Assembly (NCBI RefSeq): GCF_001484765.1
Contig: NZ_KQ947380.1
Location: 62,001-126,000 of the forward strand
Origin: Entomohabitans teleogrylli
GTDB taxonomy: Bacteria > Pseudomonadota > Gammaproteobacteria > Enterobacterales > Enterobacteriaceae
Direction of reading: 5' to 3'
DNA: 64,000 nt
The position numbers and the translations under genes were made by a program. Shown here piece after piece: positions 17,437 to 27,212 of this stretch. The notes beneath the pieces were generated by a model. That model was not told the origin of the DNA. It did no database searches and was given only the letters and a program-made list of their open reading frames with translations. Position 1 is the first letter of the stretch. Each line of letters begins with the position of its first letter.

Positions 17437-18271
17437 AAAAATCCTTACACGATAGTAAGTTATCTTCACTGGTCTGGCAGGCGCTTAAGAATACCTTTCC
17501 CGCTTCACCATACAACACCCGTTCCTGTAGATGCAGATAAAACACGGTATTGGCATAACAATTTAGCTCTGATGCTTTTAAAATATTGCGGGTAATATTC
17601 AGCGCCCGGCCACGGTTTTCCTGATAATCCCTGGTGGCATATACCGGGCAGGAGCCAATATCGCCAATGTCGCCAATGTAAAAAGTTTCCTTTTTGAGAC
17701 CTATTTCCAGACGGTCGTGAAGAATAAATGACACAGATAAATGTAAGATAAAAGCCAGAAATATTAACGCGCTACATAATATAATGCCCTGTGATGTAAA
17801 TGATAACATCTTAAATACCCGGGTGACGCTGATGCCGGAAGGGTGAGATGTACTGTTCTTTTCCTCTTCTGGCGCGGCGGATTCATCGCCAGACGGGGTG
17901 GGTTCGTCGTACAAATTTTCGGCAGTGGTCCGTGGAGATATACACTCGATGGAAACATTCTCATTTAATGTAAATCCGACTTTCGGCCGTGTCTGAATAG
18001 TGTCTTCCGGCAATCCAAGGCGCAGCAGCGCACGGCGGATCAGCGAGATATACTGGGTCAGGCTATTATTCGATGGTTCAAGACCAAAATTATCCCAGAC
18101 TTTTTCCAGTAAGAATTCCCTGGTCACAACACGCCCATGATGTTCTATTAATACCCATAGTAACCTGCTGGCCGTCGCGGTCAGTATCACTTTGTTTTCA
18201 TGGTCGGCTTCATGCCACAGCGCACCGTCTTCCGTACGGTATGTCACTGTTTTATCAAGAATATACTTCAT
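17417..18271 (-). CDS. MarT/ToxR-like membrane-anchored transcriptional regulator (pair 2)
   Basis: 284 aa. Winged helix at 1-105 (LTATASRLLWVLIEHHG, FLLEKVWDNFG, NNSLTQYISLIRR), an acidic linker, one membrane span at about 161-184, and a periplasmic domain with the four cysteines conserved in all three copies. A small in-frame duplication gives GDIGDIG after the span. It is divergent from the LuxR/PapI-like regulator of fimbrial operon 2 across 576 bp, so a regulatory link to that operon is plausible. Confidence 0.82.
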   Translation of the reverse strand: MKYILDKTVTYRTEDGALWHEADHENKVILTATASRLLWVLIEHHGRVVTREFLLEKVWDNFGLEPSNNSLTQYISLIRRALLRLGLPEDTIQTRPKVGFTLNENVSIECISPRTTAENLYDEPTPSGDESAAPEEEKNSTSHPSGISVTRVFKMLSFTSQGIILCSALIFLAFILHLSVSFILHDRLEIGLKKETFYIGDIGDIGSCPVYATRDYQENRGRALNITRNILKASELNCYANTVFYLHLQERVLYGEAGKVFLSACQTSEDNLLSCKDFYDNEWN

Positions 18272-18847
18272 TCTGATGACTTCCTCTTACCGGCTAAGGA
18301 ATCCGGGCTCTTCTGCTGTTTATTTGTACAAACGACCAGGAAAAATCCGCACCCTTATCCTGGAAGGTATATATAAACACAGGCGTTTTTTTGTTATAAA
18401 AATCTAAAATTGCGTTTTTTATAGATGATCTATCTATAATATATGGTTCTGAATATATAATATTTCAATTTGTCTTAGGCCTGGTATTATAGCGTTAAAA
18501 CAAGCAGTTAATCGCAAACTGCGGATTATAACCTAGCATGATCCTTAGGATGCTATTTCTTAATTTAGCAGAACATTCTTATATTAGGAATGTTCACAGG
18601 TGTTAGGAATTTTCATCGCGCGAGCGATGTCGGTCAGACCACTAAGGTATTTGAGTTTTCTGCGTATCGATCTTGTTGTGCCACAGGGAGGTAGATGAAT
18701 GCAGTCGTGCAGATCAGCCGATTTCAGAGGAAATTCACTGGTATGACGACAGTAATGAGATCTTTTCCATAATTTCTAATTCTAAACATCAGGCATCAGA
18801 TTTATTTCTGAAGGGCCCGGATTCATTTATTAGCAAAGGACCTGAAT
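18272..18847. other. Divergent regulatory region with GATC sites and a palindrome
   Basis: 576 bp of AT-rich DNA without a supportable gene, between two regulator genes. It holds five GATC sites (18427, 18540, 18669, 18712, 18759; the third is CGATC) and an interrupted palindrome TATAGAT/ATCTATA (18420-18438). The adjacent regulator contains a PapI-like domain, and PapI acts with Lrp at GATC-containing sites, so Dam-sensitive control is worth testing. Confidence 0.5.
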
Positions 18848-19825
18848 ATGATAAATGATGATAAAATGTTCTCTTTACAAGTGTACATCGCAACAGAAAA
18901 TAACTATTTCTCTCAGGGAATCATCTTTTTATTAACTGAGTTATTCAATGAAGAATATCACCACGACATATCCGTGTCGCAGGTTGATGAAATAGCTGCC
19001 GCAGATCTGATTTTCCAAATGAGCGCGCCCGGGGAAAAAGCATTTGACTGGGTGGACTGCCAGCGGTTCCAGTCTGAGGATGACTATAAAGTCGCTATGC
19101 TGAGTAAAAAGCGGGTAACCGTCTATCCGCGCAGTGAGCATTACGACCGTAATTTCCAGTGCCCGATAGTCAACGCGGTGATTGCGTTGAAGGATTCCGT
19201 CGCCGTCATTCGCCGTCGCCTGTATATGATGTTCTTTGCCGATACATTGTGCGGGGCGCAGGATTTACGTAATGCGACCTGTGGCGGGTGTACCGGACAG
19301 AATGCCCTGACCTGGCGGGAACAGCAGATGGTGGGATATTTCCACCTCGGGCTGGGTTCGGCTGAGGTGGCCCGGTTGATGGACTGCAGTATTAAAGCCA
19401 TCAGTAATTATCGGCGTGCGGTAATGCGCAAGCTGAATATTAAAAACCACTCTGATTTCGCCCTCTGGCTGGCAACCAAATCGGTTGCGGAAAAACATGC
19501 CAGTATGGTGAGCCAGCAGGCGTACTCGCAGGACAATGATGGCGGGAGTTGGCAGGAAAAACTGGGCGATGAGGCGCCGTCAGGCGTCGCGGATGAGAAG
19601 GATCGGGTCGTTCGCAGTATGCGGCGCTTAATTGATGAACGTCTGCAGAGCCGTGAAATCAATGAAGATATCTGGTTGACCACCCGTGAAATCGCCAATG
19701 AAATGGATATCAGTATTTACAGCATGCGTTATTTACTGTGCCAGATGGAAAATAATGGCGAAGTGACCTGTACCCAGACCGGGAAAGGGCGCAACAACAC
19801 GCTGCGCTGGCAACTGGCGGGATAA
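18848..19825 (+). CDS. LuxR-type HTH regulator fused to a PapI/FaeA-like domain
   Basis: 325 aa. An N-terminal part of about 150 residues has no recognised family and a Cys cluster (C135, C145, C148). Residues 153-212 are a LuxR/GerE helix-turn-helix (LTWREQQMVGYF, EVARLMDCSIKAISNYRRAVMRKL). After a linker, residues 275-325 match the PapI/FaeA winged helix: TTREIANEMDISIYSMRYLL, then ENNGEV, a basic GKGRNN and a final W-L. PapI and FaeA are normally free-standing proteins of about 70-90 residues controlling fimbrial phase variation. The gene lies 130 bp before the pilin gene of operon 2 and probably controls it. ATG 18848 has AAAGGA 7 nt upstream. Confidence 0.8.
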   Translation: MINDDKMFSLQVYIATENNYFSQGIIFLLTELFNEEYHHDISVSQVDEIAAADLIFQMSAPGEKAFDWVDCQRFQSEDDYKVAMLSKKRVTVYPRSEHYDRNFQCPIVNAVIALKDSVAVIRRRLYMMFFADTLCGAQDLRNATCGGCTGQNALTWREQQMVGYFHLGLGSAEVARLMDCSIKAISNYRRAVMRKLNIKNHSDFALWLATKSVAEKHASMVSQQAYSQDNDGGSWQEKLGDEAPSGVADEKDRVVRSMRRLIDERLQSREINEDIWLTTREIANEMDISIYSMRYLLCQMENNGEVTCTQTGKGRNNTLRWQLAG

Positions 19826-19955
19826 TCGGCAGTCGTTTTTTTAAAATATTATTTATATTTTGAGAATATAGCGAGCGTCGAGTGGTGTTATTTTTCAACA
19901 TTGATGTTTCGGTGCTGCTGTATGTTGTTATTATCTGGATGAAAAAGGAAATATT

Positions 19956-20513
19956 ATGGAAAAATTACATCAAACGTTCATTAAAAACGTAGTGGCCATG
20001 GCATTAACTGTAGGAATAAGTGGTGTCGCAATTGCTGATAGTACAGTCATTGGTGGGACAATTTATTTCGAAGGTGAAATTGTCAATACCGCCTGCTCGG
20101 TTCAGATCCCAACATCTGGCCAAAAGGTAGAGCTGGGTCAGTATCGTGCCGCTGCACTGGAGACTAACACCTACTCTTCTGCCACGCCGTTCACTATCCA
20201 ACTGGATGATTGCGATACTGATGTGGCTGAACACGCCTCTTTTGCTTTTAAAGGGATAGCCGATGCCGATGACAGTACGGTTCTGGCGGTGAACAACAGC
20301 CAGGGCGGTACAGCTGCTACCGGTGTAGGGATTGAAATTCGCGATAGTTCCAATACCGCGATGGATATTACCGGAGCGACCTTTGGCAATAAGCTGGCGC
20401 TGGTTGACGGCACTAACTATGCCCAGTTTACCGCACTTTACAAAGCCACAACGGGTACGGTGACCGCAGGCCGCGCTGATTCGGAAGCATTGGTTTACGT
20501 GCAGTACGAGTAA
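19956..20513 (+). CDS. Major fimbrial subunit, operon 2 (FimA-like)
   Basis: 185 aa. Signal peptide to about residue 27 (GVAIA-D); mature start with GGTIYFEGEIVNTACSV and a second Cys in LDDCDTD form the classical type-1 pilin disulfide; C-terminus ALVYVQYE. AAGGA lies upstream of the ATG. First structural gene of a type-1-like operon in the order pilin, minor pilin, chaperone, usher, adhesin, minor pilin. Confidence 0.9.
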   Translation: MEKLHQTFIKNVVAMALTVGISGVAIADSTVIGGTIYFEGEIVNTACSVQIPTSGQKVELGQYRAAALETNTYSSATPFTIQLDDCDTDVAEHASFAFKGIADADDSTVLAVNNSQGGTAATGVGIEIRDSSNTAMDITGATFGNKLALVDGTNYAQFTALYKATTGTVTAGRADSEALVYVQYE

Positions 20514-20589
20514 CTTACGCTCAGGGATAGACAGGCAGTCAGGGACGACTGGTTAAACGTCCACAGAAGGATATTTAAGGAAGGTTGCT

Positions 20590-21123
20590 ATGCGGCTGAA
20601 ACTGTCCTCTGGTTGCATCATGCTGTTTTTGGCGGCGGATATCTGCCAGGGGAGTGTGACCGTGGCTGGGGGAAGTGTCAGACTTGAGGGGGCGATTACC
20701 GCGCCGGCGTGTGTGGTCAGTGCTCATAGTCAACTTCAGCATATTCCTATGGGACATCATGGCAGTCATCAGTTCACGGGTATTGGCAGTTATTCCCGGC
20801 CCACTGAATTCAGCATCACGTTACATGACTGTACGGCTCGGTTTGGGCAGGAGGTGGCGATTCAGTTTCTTGGCCAAAGTGACACCAATGATCCGGATGT
20901 ATTCCGTACCATCAATGCCCAGGGGATAGCTACGGGGATCGGTCTGGCGTTGTTCGATGAGCAGGATGAACTGTTGGCGCCCAATATGCCGTCACGCTAT
21001 TACCCGTTGTTAAATCACGGGGTCACAATACTAAATTTTAAAGCACGTTACCGCGCCACGCGGAGCGATATTTATCCAGGGATAGTCAGTGCCTGGACAT
21101 GGTTTACGCTGACCTATCCTTAG
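20590..21123 (+). CDS. Minor fimbrial subunit, operon 2 (FimI-like)
   Basis: 177 aa with a signal peptide (ends CQG-S, about residue 21), pilin motif GSVRLEGAITAPACVV, second Cys in HDCTAR, and C-terminus FTLTYP. Strong AAGGAAGG ribosome binding site. Its place between FimA-like and chaperone genes matches FimI of the fim operon. Confidence 0.82.
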   Translation: MRLKLSSGCIMLFLAADICQGSVTVAGGSVRLEGAITAPACVVSAHSQLQHIPMGHHGSHQFTGIGSYSRPTEFSITLHDCTARFGQEVAIQFLGQSDTNDPDVFRTINAQGIATGIGLALFDEQDELLAPNMPSRYYPLLNHGVTILNFKARYRATRSDIYPGIVSAWTWFTLTYP

Positions 21124-21155
21124 TGGTTTTGTGGTTGTCGCTTAAGGAGGAGAGG

Positions 21156-21863
21156 ATGAATAGGTTGCCTCAAAGGATATTTCAATGGCACAAAGCGGCT
21201 TTCATCGCACTGTTATTTGCCCCCCTGATGGTGCAGGCTGGGGGTATTGCGCTCGGTTCCACCAGGGTTATTTATCCTGCCGATAAAAAACAAGTTTCCC
21301 TGGCGGTGATTAACAGTGACGATAAAACCAGATTTCTTATTCAGTCCTGGGTGGATGACAACCGGGATAAAAAGACTGGCGATTTTGTTATTACTCCACC
21401 GCTATTTACCAATAACCCAAAAAGTGAAAATACGCTACGCATCATGTATGTCGGACCTGGTACATTGCCCCAGGATCGGGAAAGCGTTTTCTGGGTGAAT
21501 GTGAAGGCAATTCCTGCCGCTGAGCGTAGTGCTGTGGAAGGACGCAATGTGCTGCAACTGGCGGTGCTGTCGCGTATCAAACTTTTCTGGCGTCCTGTAG
21601 GGCTAACGGGTAATCCAGCAGATGCGCCGGCTGAGCTACGTTTTCGCCAACAGGGCCGTACGCTGACGATCAATAACCCTTCCGCTTATCACGTTTCACT
21701 GGTCAACCTCTGGTCCGGCGCGCACAAATTACCTAACACCATGGTGGCACCGAAAAGCAGCGCCTCGCTAACGCTACCATCCTCAGCGAGGGGCGAAGTT
21801 CGTTATCAGACCGTGAATGACTACGGCGCGACAACGCCATCAGCCAGAGCGGTAATGCAGTAG
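21156..21863 (+). CDS. Periplasmic fimbrial chaperone, operon 2 (FimC-like)
   Basis: 235 aa. Start at ATG 21156 is fixed by AAGGAGG at 21144-21150; longer in-frame readings overlap the previous gene. Landmarks: GGIALGSTRVIYPADKKQ, FLIQSWVDD, LPQDRESVFWVNVKAIP, SRIKLFWRP. It caps subunits for the usher encoded next. Confidence 0.92.
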   Translation: MNRLPQRIFQWHKAAFIALLFAPLMVQAGGIALGSTRVIYPADKKQVSLAVINSDDKTRFLIQSWVDDNRDKKTGDFVITPPLFTNNPKSENTLRIMYVGPGTLPQDRESVFWVNVKAIPAAERSAVEGRNVLQLAVLSRIKLFWRPVGLTGNPADAPAELRFRQQGRTLTINNPSAYHVSLVNLWSGAHKLPNTMVAPKSSASLTLPSSARGEVRYQTVNDYGATTPSARAVMQ

Positions 21864-21943
21864 TTAGTGGATGGCAGCTGATGCACACAGGGAAATTCGC
21901 AGCAGATGACAGAAAGCCACGGATCTCCTACAGGAGCCAGACG

Positions 21944-24604
21944 ATGAAATATGTTGCTCGTATCGCAGGCGAAAGGAAAACGCCAGACGGGACGCGAAGA
22001 TATGCCGTCAGCCGCGTTCCGTTGGTCGGGTGGCGCAAAGTATTGTCGCCACTGGCGCTGTGTATCGGGCTTATCTCGTTCGGGGTATATGCCGATCTAT
22101 ACTTCAATCCAGGCTTTTTATCTGATGATCCCGACGCAGTGGCTGATTTATCACGCTTTGAGCAGAATGAAGGCCAGGCGCCGGGACACTATCGGGTTGA
22201 TGTTTACCTGAACAATGTGTTTATCGATACACAGGATGTGTTGTTTGAGACGACACCACAGGGCCAGGATTTCTCTGGTAATGGCAATGATACCGGGCTA
22301 AGGGCCTGCCTGACCGCCAGCCGCCTGGAGACTTTAGGCGTTAATTTGCGCGCTTTTGTGGATATCGCTGACCTGGAAAATGAGGGATGTGTCCCTTATA
22401 CCCAGCTTATGCCCGCCGCCAGTGAGTTTTTCAACTTTGAGCAACTGCGACTGGAGTTGAGTATTCCCCAGGCCGCGATGATGAATAGTGCCCGCGGTTA
22501 TATTTCCCCGGAAAAATGGGATCACGGTATTAACGCCGCGCTGATCAACTACAGTTTTACCGGCAGTAATACCCGGGGAGACACCAATAACGATAACTAC
22601 TTTCTTAACCTACAGAGCGGGCTGAACATTGGCGCATGGCGGCTGCGGGATTATTCAACATGGAATTACAATCGCGCCCCGGGTCAAAGTCGTAGCACCT
22701 GGCAGCATATCAACACGTATGTCCAGCGTTCGATTATTCCACTGCGAAGCGAATTGACCCTTGGAGACAGTTATACTCCGGCGGATATTTTTGACAGCCT
22801 GCGTTTTCGCGGTATTCAACTGGTCAGCGACGATAATATGTTGCCGGACAGCCAGCGCGGCTTTGCGCCGACGGTACGTGGGATTGCCAAAAGTAATGCC
22901 CGGGTGTCGGTGCGACAAAATGGCTATGTTATCTATCAGACTTATGTCTCTCCTGGAGCCTTTGAAATCGACGATCTCTTCCCGACTTCAAACAGCGGTG
23001 ACCTGCAGGTGACAGTGACCGAAGCTGATGGTAGCGAAGAGCAGTATACGGTGCCGTTTTCATCCGTTCCGGTGTTGCAGCGTGAAGGACAAGTAAAATA
23101 CGCCCTGACCGCCGGCCACTATCGCAGCGGCAACAGCAATCAGGAGGAGCCGAAACTGGGTCAGGGAACGCTGATTTGGGGGCTTCCAGCGGGTGTCACT
23201 CTGTATGGCGGCGGCCAGTGGTCGGAGGATTACCAGGCCTGGGCGCTGGGAGGGGGCAAAAATCTTGGACTATGGGGGGCTCTCTCCTTTGACGTGACCC
23301 ATGCTGACAGTCGGCTGGCAGATAAGAGTCGACATCGTGGACAGTCGCTGCGTTTCCTGTATGCCAAATCGCTGAATGAGTTGGGTACCACTTTCCGGCT
23401 GCTGGGGTATCGCTATTCGACCTCCGGTTTTTATACCCTGGATGAAACCACCTATCGCAAGATGAGTGGCTATACGGCGGACACCCAGGACGGGCAGATT
23501 CACGTTACGCCATCGTGGCAGGATTACTACAACCTGCGTTACAACAAGCGCGGTAAATTCCAGGCGACGATATCGCAGAAAGTGGCCGATAGCGGGTCAC
23601 TGTACATTACCGGCAGCACCCAGAGTTACTGGAATACCGGCCAGACGACGGATTTAATGCAAGTGGGGTACAGTGGTAATTACCGCAGTCTCAACTACAG
23701 CCTGAACTATAGCTACAGCAAGAGCCCAGGATTTGGCGAGGCGGATCAAATGTATGCGCTGCGCTTCTCTCTACCGCTGAATATCTTTGCCGGGGGCGCG
23801 GCGCGCTATAGCCGTAACACCGCTCATCTGTCTTACAACAATAATACCGATCGCCACGGCAGGATGAACCAGTCTCTGGGCCTCAGCGGCACCTTGCTGG
23901 ATGACGGTAACCTCAGTTACAGCCTTCAGCAGGGATATGGTAATCACCATGTCGGCTACAGTGGTAACGCCAGCGCACATTACCGGGGGAGCCTGGCGAA
24001 CCTCAGCGCTGGTTATAACTATAGCGATGGCTATCGCCAGGTTAACTATAGCCTGAGTGGTGGGGTGGTGGCGCATGCTAATGGCCTGACCCTCAGCCAG
24101 CCGCTGGGAGATACCAACGTACTGATAAAAGCGCCGGGGGCCGGTCATGTCAGCGTTGAAAATGCCACCGGCGTCCGTACCGACTGGCGCGGTTATGCGG
24201 TGATCCCCTATGCCACAGCGTACCGGCATAACCGGGTAGCGCTGGATACGAATACCCTTAACGATCATACCGATCTGGATGGGGCCGTAACTAACGTGGT
24301 CCCGACCCGCGGCGCGTTAGTACGTGCCGAATTTACTGCCCGCAGCGGGGTACGGGCATTGATAACTTTGCGCTATAACGGCAAGGCGGTACCTTTCGGC
24401 GCTACGGTCAGCCAGGCTGATGGTCGTGGTAGCACCATTGTCGGGGAAGATGGACAAGTCTATCTGGCAGGACTGCCCCTTGAGGGAACGCTGACCGCTC
24501 AGTGGGGCACGCAAGCTCACCAGCGGTGTCGGTCCAACTGGCAACTGGGGAAAGAGAGTCTGGAGAACGCCATCAGCTATATTACTGCGGAGTGTGTACC
24601 ATGA
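21944..24604 (+). CDS. Outer-membrane fimbrial usher, operon 2 (FimD-like)
   Basis: 886 aa. The ATG at 21944 has AGGAG 7 nt upstream. It gives an unusually long, basic leader before the hydrophobic signal core (about 34-48), cleaved near YAD. The mature N-terminus LYFNPGFLSDDPDAVADLSRFE is FimD-like, followed by barrel, plug and two C-terminal domains ending in the Cys pair (QRCRSNW, TAECVP). The stop overlaps the adhesin start (ATGA). Confidence 0.93.
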   Translation: MKYVARIAGERKTPDGTRRYAVSRVPLVGWRKVLSPLALCIGLISFGVYADLYFNPGFLSDDPDAVADLSRFEQNEGQAPGHYRVDVYLNNVFIDTQDVLFETTPQGQDFSGNGNDTGLRACLTASRLETLGVNLRAFVDIADLENEGCVPYTQLMPAASEFFNFEQLRLELSIPQAAMMNSARGYISPEKWDHGINAALINYSFTGSNTRGDTNNDNYFLNLQSGLNIGAWRLRDYSTWNYNRAPGQSRSTWQHINTYVQRSIIPLRSELTLGDSYTPADIFDSLRFRGIQLVSDDNMLPDSQRGFAPTVRGIAKSNARVSVRQNGYVIYQTYVSPGAFEIDDLFPTSNSGDLQVTVTEADGSEEQYTVPFSSVPVLQREGQVKYALTAGHYRSGNSNQEEPKLGQGTLIWGLPAGVTLYGGGQWSEDYQAWALGGGKNLGLWGALSFDVTHADSRLADKSRHRGQSLRFLYAKSLNELGTTFRLLGYRYSTSGFYTLDETTYRKMSGYTADTQDGQIHVTPSWQDYYNLRYNKRGKFQATISQKVADSGSLYITGSTQSYWNTGQTTDLMQVGYSGNYRSLNYSLNYSYSKSPGFGEADQMYALRFSLPLNIFAGGAARYSRNTAHLSYNNNTDRHGRMNQSLGLSGTLLDDGNLSYSLQQGYGNHHVGYSGNASAHYRGSLANLSAGYNYSDGYRQVNYSLSGGVVAHANGLTLSQPLGDTNVLIKAPGAGHVSVENATGVRTDWRGYAVIPYATAYRHNRVALDTNTLNDHTDLDGAVTNVVPTRGALVRAEFTARSGVRALITLRYNGKAVPFGATVSQADGRGSTIVGEDGQVYLAGLPLEGTLTAQWGTQAHQRCRSNWQLGKESLENAISYITAECVP

Positions 24605-25611
24605 ATCTATTAACCTGTTTTCGACACCGCTGGTGGTGGGGATGCGGCGCTCTTCTGGCTCTGTGGGGAAGTTACGCTCAGGCCGCTTCCTGTCGTCCAT
24701 CGTCCGGCAATGCCGTGACCAATAATTATAATATTTCCCATACGTTGAATGTGGCGCAAAACGTGGAGGGTTACTCTTTCAATATTAGTTTAACTAACCG
24801 GCCGCAGATATCTGTGAGGTGTGACTGTACCGGCAGTGTCAGCTATACCTACCGCAGCTATATCACGACGTTTCCTCATGTTTCAACGGAGGGATCCTGG
24901 AAATACCTGCGCCTTAATGACTATCTGGATGGGGCTATTCAGGTGGTAGATGGTACTTTCGGGGCATTTTACCCGCCTGGGGAAAATTTCAGTTTTGGCC
25001 CCTATCCGGTTCCTTGCACCGGGTTTGGCGTGTCGGATACTAATATGACGCTAAAGCTGAAAGTGACGCGTCCGTTTGTCGGTACGGTGGAAATTCCTTC
25101 GTCAGTTATCTTTACCGTGTATGGCGCTACCACCACCACGGCGCCCAGAACACAGCCGGTTTACTATATGACCTACAGTGGCACTATTACCGTGCCACAA
25201 AGTTGCAAGATCAATGCCGGGGATATTATCACGATGGATTTTGGTGATATTTCCGCCGGGGCGTTTAAAACCGCCGGCGCCAGGGCTCAGGGCGTTAACC
25301 CGATCACGCGTGCTATGACGGTAAGTTGCAGTAATATTTCCGCTCAGTCGCTGCTGACCATGCGTATCCAGGCTGACGAGGCCTTCGGAGATGCTATTGT
25401 TTCGAACAATAGCGATGTCGGATTCGTGGTTGCAGATAGCGCTGACACGCCGTTAACTCCCAACGATATTAATAAATATATTCCCTTTCAGTTAGACAAT
25501 GCTGGTAACGCCAGTTTTAATTTGAAGGCCTGGCCGGTGAGTATCACTGGAAATATCCCGGCGGAGGGACCCGTCAGCGCCAGGGCTTATCTGCGAGTGG
25601 ATTTTGATTAA
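24601..25611 (+). CDS. FimH-like two-domain tip adhesin, operon 2
   Basis: 336 aa. Signal peptide to residue 28 (AQA-A). The N-terminal receptor domain runs to about residue 195, and the C-terminal pilin domain starts at TVPQSCKINAGDIITMDFGD and ends LRVDFD. Translationally coupled to the usher gene. The FimH mannose-pocket residues cannot be assigned with confidence by eye, so mannose specificity is not claimed. It may take the tip position on type-1-like pili. Confidence 0.85.
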   Translation: MNLLTCFRHRWWWGCGALLALWGSYAQAASCRPSSGNAVTNNYNISHTLNVAQNVEGYSFNISLTNRPQISVRCDCTGSVSYTYRSYITTFPHVSTEGSWKYLRLNDYLDGAIQVVDGTFGAFYPPGENFSFGPYPVPCTGFGVSDTNMTLKLKVTRPFVGTVEIPSSVIFTVYGATTTTAPRTQPVYYMTYSGTITVPQSCKINAGDIITMDFGDISAGAFKTAGARAQGVNPITRAMTVSCSNISAQSLLTMRIQADEAFGDAIVSNNSDVGFVVADSADTPLTPNDINKYIPFQLDNAGNASFNLKAWPVSITGNIPAEGPVSARAYLRVDFD

Positions 25612-25621
25612 GGGAGGCGCA

Positions 25622-26161
25622 ATGGTTTTTAGCAGCGATAAAATTGTCAGGCTGGTGATAGCCCTGACTGCATTAATGGCGATCCCGCCGGTGTGGGCCG
25701 ATTTGGCAGATTCATATATCGAACTGAAAGCCAATATTGTGGCTAATGCTTGTACTGTCACCACGGATTCGCAGACTAAGTATGTTGAATTAGGGACCAC
25801 GGCTATCAAGGATCTGGTTAGCCACGGTGGTGTCTCTTCACCAGTGCGCTTTGAGATCCATCTGGAGGATTGTCGGGAAGCGGCAAGCGGCGTCAGGGTG
25901 ACGTTTGCCGGAACACCGGATGGCAGCGATGGCGCGCTGTTGGCGTTAAGCAGTACCAGCAGCGCGCAGAATATTGCTATTGCTATTCTCGACGCGACGC
26001 AAAACCTGGTGCCCCTGGCCCAATCGTCAGTCATGTACCCGTTGACCCCGGGGCCCGGCATACAAGTGCTGACTTTTTATGCCCAGTATCGGATGACCGC
26101 GCAGGCTGTCGGTCCCGGTAGTGCTAATGCGCAGGCTACATTTGTTCTGGAATATGATTAA
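25622..26161 (+). CDS. Minor fimbrial subunit, operon 2
   Basis: 179 aa. ATG 25622 is preceded by GGGAGG (25612-25617); an in-frame TTG at 25604 is less likely. Signal peptide ends VWA-D. Pilin cysteines in NACTVT and EDCREA; C-terminus FVLEYD. It follows the adhesin gene by 10 nt and closes the operon; adaptor or terminator subunit. Confidence 0.8.
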   Translation: MVFSSDKIVRLVIALTALMAIPPVWADLADSYIELKANIVANACTVTTDSQTKYVELGTTAIKDLVSHGGVSSPVRFEIHLEDCREAASGVRVTFAGTPDGSDGALLALSSTSSAQNIAIAILDATQNLVPLAQSSVMYPLTPGPGIQVLTFYAQYRMTAQAVGPGSANAQATFVLEYD

Positions 26162-26540
26162 TGGCTTAGGATACCGGGCCAGGCTTTTATCAGGTCACCG
26201 TCCCGGCCTGTTTCTTCTCCTGCCAGGAACCGGATAAGTTGATTCACCTGCTTTTTTCTCTGTTCCCAGTCTATCGCGGTTTTTGCTGCCGATAAACCGG
26301 CTTGCCGTTATCAACCTTCAACACCGGTTAATATTGTCGCAACATTAAATAATCTGTTGTGCTGGTGTCAATTTGTATCATAAATATTTGATCGGTGTGG
26401 CCATTTATAAATAAGCCCGATTAATTAAATTGCATTGAAATAGTTGTTTGCTGTATTCATTTTCTCCGCGCGATGCGTTATGTACTGCTATTACTGCGAT
26501 GTGATGACTGTTTGAACAACTATTCCAGGAAGGTAACGAC
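26162..26540. other. Intergenic region
   Basis: 379 bp between the end of fimbrial operon 2 and an EcpR-like regulator gene. AT content rises after 26340 and a promoter for the regulator is expected there. No gene, repeat or clear terminator was found. Confidence 0.5.
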
Positions 26541-27170
26541 ATGGATGATCAGAAAACGCAATACAGGATGTGCTGCATGGGATGCGGTTTAAATTGCACA
26601 GTGGCCGGTGATGAATATATCCCTTTTCCGGATTGCGAACAGAGAAAGATTGCTGTCTGGCCGGATCACAATTATTACTTTAAGTTGGCGATCCATGAAT
26701 TAATTTTTAAGGAGTATCCGTGCTACCTGGCGGAAGGGGTGGTGTTTGTCGATTTTTCGCTGGCCAACTTTATGCTGTTTATGAAGGAGAGGTGGCTGGC
26801 TCTGCTGGCGTCGAGCGGTATGAGCGTTATCCTGGTCGCCGATCGGGAGATGTATGCGCTGGCTAATTACTGGCTGCGACGTTCGTCACGGATCAAAGCG
26901 GTCATTATTTCCCAGGAGGGGCGGGAACATTTCAAAAAGAATGCGAAGCGTTCTCTGTATGGCCGGGCCTGTAAAGGGCGTAAATTTCCGGTAATCACCC
27001 AGCGTGAAATGCGCGTGATGAGCCTGTTGCTGACCGGACGCACGGCTAATGATATTTCTGATATTTTACAATGTAGTATCCGCAGCGTGCGCGGCGCCGA
27101 GGCGTCATTGCGTAAAAAATTCGGCGGCGTTCCGCGTCTGGGGAGGCTGTGCGCCGGATATTGCAGCTAG
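26541..27170 (+). CDS. EcpR-like LuxR-type transcriptional regulator (second copy)
   Basis: 209 aa. The C-terminal third is a LuxR-type HTH (ITQREMRVMSLLLTGRTAND, then IRSVRGAEASLRKKFGG). The central part matches the EcpR encoded at 33646 (VFVDFS, WLxLL, ILVADREMYALANYW). The N-terminus carries C12, C15, C19 and C32 with spacing identical to that protein. It is convergent with ecpE at the far end of the ecp operon, so the operon is bracketed by two related regulators. Probably a DNA-binding regulator of ecp or fimbrial operon 2; target unknown. Confidence 0.78.
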   Translation: MDDQKTQYRMCCMGCGLNCTVAGDEYIPFPDCEQRKIAVWPDHNYYFKLAIHELIFKEYPCYLAEGVVFVDFSLANFMLFMKERWLALLASSGMSVILVADREMYALANYWLRRSSRIKAVIISQEGREHFKKNAKRSLYGRACKGRKFPVITQREMRVMSLLLTGRTANDISDILQCSIRSVRGAEASLRKKFGGVPRLGRLCAGYCS

Positions 27171-27212
27171 GCGGAGCTATGGCCTGCGGGTATTGGCTGG
27201 CGCCGGCGTTAA

